From: Branchiostoma floridae
Taxonomy: Eukaryota; Chordata; Leptocardii; Amphioxiformes; Branchiostomatidae
Length of the DNA stretch: 64,000 nucleotides
NCBI RefSeq assembly: GCF_000003815.2
Contig: NC_049996.1
Coordinates: 7,790,012-7,854,011, forward strand
Direction of reading: 5' to 3'
Under the pieces are notes generated by a model. The model was given only the letters and a program-made list of their open reading frames with translations, had not been told where the DNA came from and did no database searches. Position 1 is the first letter of the stretch. Each line of letters opens with the position of its first letter. A program made the position numbers and the translations under genes. This document shows positions 44,158-56,100 of the stretch, piece after piece.

Positions 44158-47100
44158 CTGTAGCGAATGCAATAAAGCTTTAATAAATCACAATGCCTCT
44201 AATTAAGATGTTATGTTGAAAATTTAAACACGTCCTTTTCATTTTCGTAATTGCTGAGCAAAAGGAACAGTTAGAATCAGGGATTCTTTGTCGAAAATGA
44301 AAATTAGTCCAATTATAACGATGGAGGTTAGACACCCTGATAACTGGAGAATAGGACAACAGTTACTCATTAGACAAACAAATGGATAGATTGTACATAT
44401 CTAGTTGTCTATCAGACACTAAGTAGCTGTTATCTTGCAGGCCAATAACAGCTAAGGAAATCCCTTCACCATGGATACTAGTCAACAACATGGTAAACAC
44501 AATAGTCCAGTTTTAGCACTTACATAATGTGCAGCAAGTAACAAGATTGTTGCACTTTTATTTCAATTCCATTTGAACAAACTACGCGTTATGCTGTGGA
44601 CAGAAAGGGGCACAATGAGAAGATTTGTTAGAAAAAAAATCACATTTTTTGTACGTGTAAAACTTTTCTTGTCACCGTTGAAATCGGCACTAGCAGATGG
44701 ATAAATAGTGATAAAGACGTGAAGTTAAAATCGCTGTCAGTTGTTAGCATCAAGGTACATCAAGTCTATGATGTGGTTGGATGTGAAAAACTCATAGGAC
44801 TGCTTTTAAGCTGTGATAAGCAATCAAGTATACGAACGGGTTAAGTCGTTTCAAAATACCATGTAATGTATTTTCTGTCTTACTTTCTCTAAGACTTTTC
44901 ACCACGCACACGGTTTCAAATATATGTTAATCTAATCATCCGATGTTGTTTAATTAGTAGAGTTGTAAGATGTATTCTGTATTCTTTCTCTTTTTTTTTT
45001 TGTTGCAGTTTATAGTTCACCATAAGAAATTACTGTATTTTTCGTCGTGTCAATAAAGCTTGTCTGATAATAATAGTATCTTGAAGGTTTTTCTTGTTAC
45101 CTAAAGCCCCTGGACTGTCTTTGATATCTTTTATCAGTAATCATATCCCTGTATGTTAGTCTCAATCAATATGATTGAAATATATATCAATATGGTGAAC
45201 AGTTGTTGGCCAGCATGAGGTCCGAGTCGATGAGGCTGCTATCGGCCTGATTTTACCAGGCTAGTAGAGGTTTACTTACTGAAAGTCTTGGCAGCAGTCA
45301 CCGAAAAAGCTGCAGTCTTCGTCACAGTAGCAAAGTCGTGATGGGAAAGACTCTGCACAGGTGTAGTCTCCACCGCAGTCCTGGCCGACAGATCTAGAGC
45401 CCGGTGATAAAGGGTCTAAGAAGACAAATGGGGAAATTAAGGATGACTTTTTTCAAACCTTTAGTTTTAAAACAAATAGTACATTTGTCAAAAACTATCT
45501 AATATGTTCATAATCTAGTATGTTCATAATCTATAGCTATAGTACATGTAGTTACTGAGTGAGTGAGTGAGTGATCACGAGTGAATGGTTGAGTGAGTCA
45601 GTGAGTGATTGATTGAGTGAGTGCGTGAGTGATTGAATTGTAATTTACTTACCTTTGATGTATTCGTGGTTATCTTTACATCGATATTTGATAAATGAGA
45701 CTAGATCAAATCTACAGGTTGTTCAAACTCTCATACCAGCACATTCCATGACGTCACAGAAGTCCCACCTCTTCGACTCATCCGTGGTGTAGCACCAGGG
45801 CCGCTCCTTGTTGTCAGGGTTACGGCAGAAGTTCTCATCCAGGCCTGCATCAGGATGAGCCTGTGGTGTGTGGGGATGGCTGTGGGGGGACTGGGAGTCC
45901 CATCTCTGACACACCCGGTCTCCTGCCCTGTACATATATACGGTATATAAACGTGTAAAGAGCATGTGGTGTGTGGGGATGGCTGTGGGGGGACTGGGAG
46001 TCCCATCTCTGACACACCCGGTCTCCTGCCCTGTACAGATATACGGTATATAAGCGTGTAAAGAGCCTGTGGTGTGTGGGGATTACTGTTTGGGGACTGG
46101 GAGTCCCATCTCTGACACACCTGGTCTCCTGCCCTGTACAGATATAGTGTATATCAACATCCTTTATTAATTTCAACATAGCACACATAGTATCAGCCTG
46201 AATAGCGTTGTAATTTACAACATAAAACCAGATATATACAGTAAGAAACAGTATATGAAAAATAGTGAACAACATCTCCGACATTTAGTAGCCATCGTTA
46301 CTAACTACGTATCTACAGTCTTGTTGTACAGGTTGATGGCTGTGTACAAGAGAGAGTTCTGAAGTCTTTTAGTTCTAGCTGGGGGGGGGGGGGGTCGGAG
46401 AAAGTATTTTTGTTCCTCAGTGAGCGTCCCGTGGCAGTTGATCTGGAGGGTGGGACCAGGTCATGTAGTGGATGGTCAACATCCAACATTTGTCTGAAAA
46501 GTTTGACAGCTGCATCCTCCCGTCGCGACTGGAGGGTACCAGGCAGGTCGGGTACATCGCACCTGTTCGCTCGGCTGAAAATCTTTAGAGCTCGCTGTTG
46601 GACCCTCTGCATTGCACGTTCCTGTTCCTTGCTACAGCCTACAAAGAGGACATTCATGACCATATTCAAGGAATGAAGGAATGGGCGCACGAGGGACACG
46701 TAGTCACTAGGTCGGCGACATCGGTCCCTTGTTTGGTGAGTAGTCTCAAGAAGTGCAGTCTACGGGAGGCTTTAGTAACCATTGAGGTTACTTCCTCTTG
46801 CAGGATGAGATTTTTGTCCAAGATGAAGCCAAGACCTTTTGCGGACCCGACCCACGGAACGCACACACCCTAGGGGTTAACCTTGGTGGGCTGGGAACAA
46901 ATCTGCAGACACATATTTGTAGCAGTTGGCTTTTCTTCCCGTTTTGCAACATGTTGTTGGTGTCAGCCGACGAGTCGAGATGAGATTTTTCTTCCTCAAG
47001 TGTTTTATCTACGATGGTTTGAGGTAGTAAAAGAGTTCTGGACATTTCAACATTGTCCACATAGCCCACATTCATAGTGCTAGGGTGTACTGTTGTCCTC

Positions 47101-50100
47101 GAGCTCATAAAGAGCAGAAACAAGAAATGCTTTTAAAAAAGCAGACCATGCGGCTATTGGATGATAGCGAGCATGAAATGGTGTAATGCTAGGTCATCTA
47201 TGTATAAGTTTTATTCTTTTTATTTTTCAACCTTTATTAACATTCACATGACAGTGTACAGACGGTACAATAAATACATGATAATACCATAAAAGGATAA
47301 TATGATGTGTTCATGAGATTACGTAGATTGTTTTCTATTTCTATAGTGTTATTTAACCTGTTTCTAAAATACGAAACTAATTACAGTGCATCGTTACTCA
47401 TGCTGCATACTCAATTGTAGATACAGGCCCGTATAATTACCCAAATCATTTGTAGTATTTTGTCTTAGCTTTCAACTTCCACATTACTCACAATGAATAT
47501 TAATGTGTATGCACAATTTTAACCGTGAACTGGGTTAAAACTTTGTAAACAACTACAGGCGACCATACGTATTACAAAATGTCATGTCATGCAAGTACTC
47601 AATCCCCCACTAAATATTTCTGAAGATTTTATTACGTGCCGGGCATAATCTTCTAAGCAGTAGGAACCTTTAATATACATGTATTGTACAATGTTTACTT
47701 CATAAACTCCGGTGTGAGACTTTCATGTTGGTCAAGTGCTACATCACCATGAGTATAACATGGAGGTAGAGAGAGAGAGAAGAAAAGAACAAAGCACCAG
47801 AACCGACACCGACGCGACGAGCGGTATGTACATAGTAGCCTGCACTAACTGTATTAAACGGATACAAACTTGACACTTGACATTGAACTTAGACAAGGGA
47901 GCAGTTGCATTATAAAGCATTAACCCCATGAGTATCCTCCAATATTAAATTATAGCCAGGTTATGGGGAAACTTATGGGGAGACTTCGAGCGAGCTTGCC
48001 GGAGTGAGAGTGAGTGAGTAACACATTATAATGCGAACTGCAATTGGACAAACTTCAACTTGGCAGCTCTAAAGAAATACTTGGTTGAGCTTAAAATTAC
48101 TTTTGCAATGTGTTTCTGGATAAATTACATGTTTGACAACTTGAAGCCTTAGTAACTTTATTTCCCACTTGCTTTTGGTCAAAAATGTACTTTGATCTTC
48201 GTTAATCATCCCATTAAAACCCATACTTAAGACTTAAAAGGGCCTTCATAAAAATTGGCAGCTATAAAAGAAATCGAGGTCCGATCTTAAAAACAATGTT
48301 TGTAGTATGTGTGTGAATAGTTGTTCATCATTTAAATTTTCGTCCTTAGCAACCTCATTTTTCTATTTATTTGACCCCAAAGTTGAACTGGAACTTTAGC
48401 AATTATCCCATAGGAACCAATAGATAAGGTATTATTCCCATCATGCATCACGCCCGATGAATCTGCATGAAGGGACAATATTCAGTTACTGGATTATAAA
48501 TGGTCCATTCATTTGTTCATCTGTGATTAATAACATTAATTGTTACACATTTAGCTGATTTTGTGCACATAAAGATGTGGTCTTTTTGAAAATAACACTC
48601 TCCTCTGGAGTAGAGTATGGCTTTAACTAGAGGGTCACATTTTCGTGATTATGCAGAATGTTTCCCAGCGGTTTTAACGGTCACTAGTCTACTGCTAAAT
48701 TTCCATCGTAGCAACTTTTTGATTACACGACTCCACACACACCCTGAGCCAGGGCTCCAGACTAACTTTTTAACTAAGAGCATGGTGCTCCTAACTTGTA
48801 AAACTTAGTAGCACCAGCAAAAATTTAGGAGCACCACTATGAAAGGTAAAAGCACAAGCAAATGTCTTAAGCCATACAAAGTATTGCTCCTATTAATCAA
48901 TGTTTTTAACCTGGAATTAAACATTTGGATAGGCATTGATCCTGTTAAAAATGTTTGTTTGTTTGAACCTTTATTCATGAATGCTCATATCGGCCTTTGA
49001 GAGGAATAAACAAAAATAGTAGCAGTTACAGTCATATAGAACTATTGTACTAGTTAAGCATATAACATAGGCTGTACATAGAGCATGCGGTAGATTGATT
49101 ATTCTGTCCTGTTCTATCTAAGAACACCTGTCACAACTGACAGCTCTGTTAAGAGAAATAAACAAAAGTAATAGTAGCACTGCAGTAAGTCATGAACCGT
49201 CTGTGCTATATAACATAGGCTGTACATTGTATGAGAAATAAACCGAAATAAATAATAGTTCATTGTTCTCGCCATGCCTTTTCAGCATTACGGCCCGCTA
49301 CACTGTGGGCTGGAAAAACGACGCTGTAAAGAGCCCGCTACGCTGTATTTTCACCCAGCGTAGCAGCAAAAAAAATGGGGAGGAAATTAAAAATACCGTA
49401 GTAAAAATACAAAAGCACGCGCCAAGAACGCGCCTTCGCTGTTTCAGGAAGTTATCAGCTCTATTAAAGGGAGATGTACAGCTGTTTCGCAGCCCCTCCT
49501 ACCCAGGACCGCCCTTGCGTTCGCGCGAAATAGGCCTCGCCGCCGCACGTGATCAGGGGATGGGATCCCTCCCCAGAACAGCCAATATGTTTAAGATTTC
49601 CCGCGACTTCATCAAAGGACGCCGGCAATCAAACGCGGCTAGCTGTTGTTAGAGTTTCAAACAGTCATATGTCGTTTCCACAAAATTATTTATTAAACTG
49701 TAACATTTAGTCCCACATGTTTTATAGAGTAGAATCTGACGGGGAACAGCGGTTTCGCCGGGTATTTTTCTTGAAACATGTCCGTGGGGAAATCGTCTGA
49801 TAGCGAGGCGGCGACGTAGGGATATAAGGCCGTCAACATTAACAACAGTCGCACGGCACGGCGGTGTTTCCGCGATTCATTCCGCCAGCGGGGCGCGCTA
49901 TCACTCAGCCAGCCGGCGTGTTGCTTGATTTTTCTAACCGCGGCTTCGTTCAGCAGCCATTACTTTAGGCGTAAGCTTTATTTCTTGCTCATTTTTTTAT
50001 TGGCGCGCCGTGCGACCGTCATTTCAAAAATAGTTAAAATTACGGTCGCAATGCGAGCAAATCTAGTCGCAGACCCTCTCCTTCTTGCCGCGGTGCTGAT

Positions 50101-53100
50101 ACTGGTGTAGTAATATACATTCAACATTAAGCTCTATTTCTTTACCAAAACATGCACATAAATGCAGAACATAAAATCCCAAAGGTAGGTTTTGGTCGCA
50201 AGACGAAAGTATTCTTATATTAAATGGATGTTTAAAAAGTAAAAAGGACAAATGAAAAAAAGTTCTCCCGCCTGGGACTCGAACCAGGAAATTACGATCA
50301 GATGCCGATGCACTCAGACCACTCGGCCACTTACCGCACAACCAAAACCTGGAACTTTATCAGGTATACAAATGTATTGCATAGCTTGAACAGCGCCCTC
50401 AAGCGATCCATTGCTTCTCTCCAGGCTTCTCGCAGCATGACCGGACGGCTCCCATGCTTGCGGACACCGGCCTCACAGCCTATCTGAGACCGGTATCAAA
50501 ACCATGCGGCGCAGTGCAGGTAAAAAGTACGGGGACATCACACCACCTTGTGGGACACCAGATGTCGGCTCCTTCCATGAACTGGCCACGCCGTTGAATA
50601 CTACCCTCTGACGCCGACCGCTGAGGTAGCTGTGGACCCAAGACACCACGGACTGGCCTGGATATCGATCACACGCTGTTGTAGTATGGCATGATTGACT
50701 CGATCGAAGGCTTTAGAGCAAACAAAGCTCTGACCAGGGTTGCCTTCTTAGAATCCAACGCAGTTAGCCAAATTTGTACCATACGCACAAGAGCGATCGT
50801 AGTTGAAGAGCACCTCATGTACGCGTACTGGTCTTTAATGACGGCGCCTAAGGAAGGAAGAAGTCTCTTCAGGATGCATCGTTCCATCAGCTTAGCCAGC
50901 ACAGACAGCAGAGAGATGGGCCTCATGTCACAAACATCAGTCGCCCCGCGGATTTTGGGACTGCTGCGATGTTGGCTGATTTCTATATGAGGGGCACTGT
51001 ACCGTCTTCGTACGAGGCATTGAAGAGGTGAGTTATGATGGGTGCAAGATCTTCAGCGTGTTCTTTAAGGATCCAGCTGGGGAGATCGTCCGGACCACTT
51101 GCCTTTCTGGGGTTTATGGACTTCAGCAAGGATTTTACTTCTCAAATCGAGCAGAGTTCATGACCACTGGCTCCACGTGGGAGAGGGAACAAGGAGAGTG
51201 GCCGGCCCTGGCACCAAGATTCGGAGAAGTGCTTGTTGGTGCTTTCTGCCACTTCCACAGCAGATAGTCCACCCGTTGTGACAGACCCAGACCTCTCGCA
51301 CGTTCTTCCAAGCTCCTTATTGATGCATGACCACCACTTGCTTGGATGTTTGCGCTTCAGGTGTTGAGTGTGGTTGCGATAATGCCAGTTCTTCGCTTGT
51401 CGTAAAACAGTCTTCACCTTGTTTATGAGGCGTCTCCAAATGGGCGATTTACCATGTCGCCGGAATTCTGTTTGTCGTTTGACGATCGCCCTTTTGACTG
51501 TCAGTCATCCAGGTCTTGTTTTTCTTAGGGACGGTTTTAACACGCATAGGAAAGTGTATTTCGACAATGGCATTGATGGTGGTTGAAAAGGTTGAAAACT
51601 TTTTCTCCACGGACACAGCTTCACTCACTGCCGTCCACTCCGTCCCGGCTAGGGCTAGTGCAAAGCCAACTTTCCTTGCATTGGTCACCACCCTGCGACA
51701 TGTCGACCGCATTTGACTCTTTTCTTCCATTGCAGCTTTGTGCTGTTTTCAGACTGAAGCACGACGCAGCAGTGATCACTACTCTCCACCGGCGGGATAA
51801 CCCGTGGTTTGCAGTAGTACTGGGCAATGTTTGTGATAACAACGTCCAGGGTCGCTGTGCCTCTTGTAGGTTGTTTTACTACTTGTCTTAAGGTGGGATG
51901 AGCTGCCTGTAGTCGTCGGAGTGGTAGTCCGTTCAGGTCTCCACTGATCAGGATCCCAGCTTGGGGCTGGTGTCTGTGAATACTGTCCACTGTGGTTACT
52001 GGTGAGTTGACATTTCATCTATACCTTGTTTGTTGTTTCTGCACGGGGAATGGTAAATCAAACCGATCACGATCACTGGTCCTGGGAAGCCATTGCGGCC
52101 GAAGTTGAATCCAGATCACTTCTAAGTTACTGTCTTCCAGGTCGTACAGTCTACGAGTATGTATGTCCACGTGTGAGTACACGGCGGTCCCCCCGCCTTT
52201 CTGGTGTGGCCGAACCCGCCTGAATGGATTGTATCCTGGTATTGACATAACATTGTCAGGGATGTCTGGGGTTGCCCAGGTACGGTTTCAGTGATACATG
52301 CAATTTGTGCCGCAAAGTTCTCAATTGTGGCTTCTAGTTCGTGTTTCTTGTTCCCAAGTTACCTAACATTAGTCAACAGGAGTGATGGAATTGCTCTGCC
52401 CTTTTCACAGCTGTTGCTTTCAGAGGCACAGTCCACAGATACCTCACGTAATACACTGTCCCTCTTGATCACCGGTGCCGCACTGATTGATTTGCATGTG
52501 AATCGGTCAAGCAAAGAAGGGAGAGGGCGATGTCCCCCGATGGTAGGAATGTTACGTGAGACACTTCTACCTTCCTTCCCTCCCCGGGATCTGCAACGCC
52601 GAAGCAGTCCGTTGGCGAGCAGGGACTTCTTGGCATGAGAGTCGAGCGGGGCGATCACAGGACGCAGGCTCTGAAGTAGTTTACTTGAGTATCGACGCAC
52701 TCCTTGGGACGCCTTTGTCCTTGAAGGCCAGCTGACAGTCCAGACACTGCTAATCGTCGGTAACTCCAGTTTCAAACAGTAAATGGACGCTTTGCAGACA
52801 GCAGACAGTAACAGATACACTTATATTGTACCATAGTGATAAAAAAGCGGTTGAAAACAACGCAGACGCTGACTATAGGGCGGAAGCGTAACAGGCACGG
52901 CCGCTCGCTATAGCTAGAGAGCACCACCCAATTTACACTTTCATTTAAATGTGTTAAGAGCCTGTGGTGTGTGAGGATGGCTGTGGGGCACCCGGTCTCC
53001 TGCCCTGTTCAGATATACGATATATAAACGTGTAATAAAGAGCATGTGGTGTGTGGGGATGGCTGTAGGGGGACTGGGAGTCCCATCTCTGACACACCCG

Positions 53101-56100
53101 GTCTCCCTTCCTGTGGGTTGGAACATACAATAGTTATAGACCGCTCCCCAAGTCACATACTGGGTTTCAAACGGGTGTCGCATGCATAGTAATGATCCCC
53201 GATTTGTATTTTGGTAGGCATTCATGAAAGCCTCGTTACCAATTCCCCGTCGCACTCGTTTACCCTATCCAGACTGGGCTTTTTGGGCCTTCCCTGGCCG
53301 GGGGGGGGGGGGTTTGGGGCGATCACCAAATTTGCAGGAGAGATTGTACTCATCGAGTTTTATAATCCCAAAAAAAATTTATATCATTATGACGTAATAT
53401 GACGTAATTATGACGTCATTAATTGATATTTTTGGCTAATACGGGGAATTCCCATAATACCTAGATATCTCACTCAAAAAGTTACCAATAATGGTTTCTT
53501 ATTAATATTTGAGTGTTATTAGACTTCTGTTGTCAAAAGACGACCCAACGACGTCAAAATGACGTCATAGAATGACGTCATCTATAGTTTAGCTATCCGC
53601 CATCTTGGATTATCAACCTTAAATTTTTCAAGATACATTTTTTTCAACATATAACGCTAAAACCCCATGGAAATGGATTACAAACGTTCACATGAATGTT
53701 TTCTGTAAGAATATACCACGTAGTGATGAAATCTGAGTGAAAATAAGCTTGTTATACTTTAAATCATGATATTGTCGGCCATCTTGGATTTTGACCAATT
53801 ACGTCATCTCATTAGCATAGTTTATGAATATTTAATTATACATGTTTAACTAAGATGTGTTAGATATTAAAGATATATGAAAAGAAGTTTAGAAAGAAAA
53901 TCTTAAAATCCCATTGTTTCAACCAAAATTAGTGATTTTTGTAAAATTTGCCTTTCAGAAACCAATTGCCATGGCAACACGAAAAATCATAAACTTACCC
54001 AATTTGTTTTAAATTGTTGCCAACAATATTTTAGGAAAACTCACCAAGTTTGGTTATTCTAGCACAAGCCGTTTGAGAGATATAGGAGGTCAAAGTTGGC
54101 GCAGGCACTTTTAGCCCCCCCCCCCCAGTCTGGATAGGGTTAACTATGGCCCGGAATTAGAGTTGTGTATCTTTTTCATGGATGTGACTGCGAAATAATT
54201 GATCACCCCTTGTAATTTCAGTTAATATCTTGTTTCCGACGAGGAAATATAGTTGTTGTGTTCTTCTTCTTGTTTTTTTATTCTGCCTTAAACCAATAAG
54301 GTCTCGTTCCGGTATTGCTCCGCCGGTGGGCACTCAAACGTATTCCCTCCGAAATATGAATGGTCCCCAAAATGGTGTGTTTATGTAGATGATAAATTGC
54401 CTTTTATCGCCCCCATGTCATATCGAAGGATTTGAGATGAAAGGTTGTGTACTTCTGACAGGATCGGGTGGAAAAGTTTCGGCATTCGGGCGATTCTCGG
54501 ACGTGTACGTTTGTTTGTCCTGAGTAATGCGACAAGCGGTTCACTAGAGGAAAGTCCCTCTTGCGGTTAGTATATTAGTGCAGTTATAGATGTTATAAAA
54601 ATCGATCCACCGGTCAGATTTTGGAAACAATTTTTTATTGATTACTGGATATGATATATCTTGAAATAGAAATTAAAACGTCTCCGGCCGAACTGTTTCT
54701 TTATTGGATTTTCGCCCATTAAAGTTGCATAGTTAAGCACAGTTGTAAATGAGGGAACAAAAGTCCGGTATGAGACCATAAGAGCTCTACAGCTGGTCAC
54801 TCCAACATATGAACTAAATATTAGCTATTCCAGCAATTATAAACAGGTTTGCGATAGTAAAATCTGCCCTGGTTCCATAAAAAAATGCATCTTACTGAAA
54901 GGGAAACATCCTGCAGTTTCTCGAAAGTGTTACCTGGCAAGCGTCGGAATTTTTTGTTTGTGCTTTCTTGATGTCAAAGTTTTGATTTCGAAGGTTTGGA
55001 GGTTCCTAAACTGCCCAGCTAGTCTCACCTGTTAGTCTGCCCTGCGTAACTCCTTCCCTTATCCACTGCGTAGAAGCATCGCGTCGGTGGGGCTGAAATC
55101 AAAACAAAATGGAGGACGTATGAAAAATAAATTTTTGAACACATACATTTCTACAGTTGCCACGTATATACCAAGCTTACCTGAATGTGCGATCTAAAAA
55201 ATATTATCTTAATGTCTGTATCATTCTATGTTAAATTCAGTCTATGAAATCTGATAAATTTATTTCGCTTAACGTGGAAGAGCACAAAATTGATCTAAAG
55301 TAGATATGACAACAGAGTTTTGTATGGTATCGCAGTAAGGTTGGAAAAGTTACTGAGTGTGTCTATTATGTAGCCCCTACGCTGCAGTCATGGGTCGTAA
55401 GCTTCATTTTATGCGATCGTGTTCTGTTGGAAAAGGTACTAACTAATTAACACGACCAGGTTAAAGATGTGTATCCGTCCTTGGTTCAGGAGGTGAAAGG
55501 TGGTGGAAAGCGTTGGCGAACTTTATTCGTCAACGTTGAAGAATATAAACGTTGAATTTACCTTCACAGGCGAAGACCTCCTCGCAGTACATCCACCTGA
55601 TGAGCGGGTTGTTTGTGTAGCACCACGGCCTGTCCTTCCCGTCCGGGTTCCGGCAGTAGTTCTGCTCCAGCCCTGCCCGTGGGTAGGCCTGGGGAGTGTG
55701 GTTATGGGGGTGGGGGTACTGAGATGTCCAGAACTGACAGGAGTTGCCACGGTTTTCACGGCCTCTGTAGCTTGTCCCTCTGTCCCGTAGATAGTAACAG
55801 GCTGTGGATATATAACGTTACATCGTAAATATGTTGTAAAATTCCATTTTTGCATGCTTTAGGTACAGAAAGTATAGGCTAGCTTGATTGTTGCAGTGCA
55901 CGTTCAAATTTTTAACTCCCAAATAAACCATACGTACCACAGTTCTGCTCGTCACTGTTGTCCCCACAGTCGTTTCTGCCGTCACACCGAGAAAGCTGGT
56001 GGAACAGGGCTCCATTGTCACAGGCAGAGGCCGCTGGAGAACGATAGGGCACTGTTGATCCACCACTCATCCATAACTTATCATTCAACTATCTCTCACT

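Noticed and set aside
49263-49652. 129-codon plus frame
   Set aside because: No domain, odd composition, in a nested repeat region; no support for a gene.
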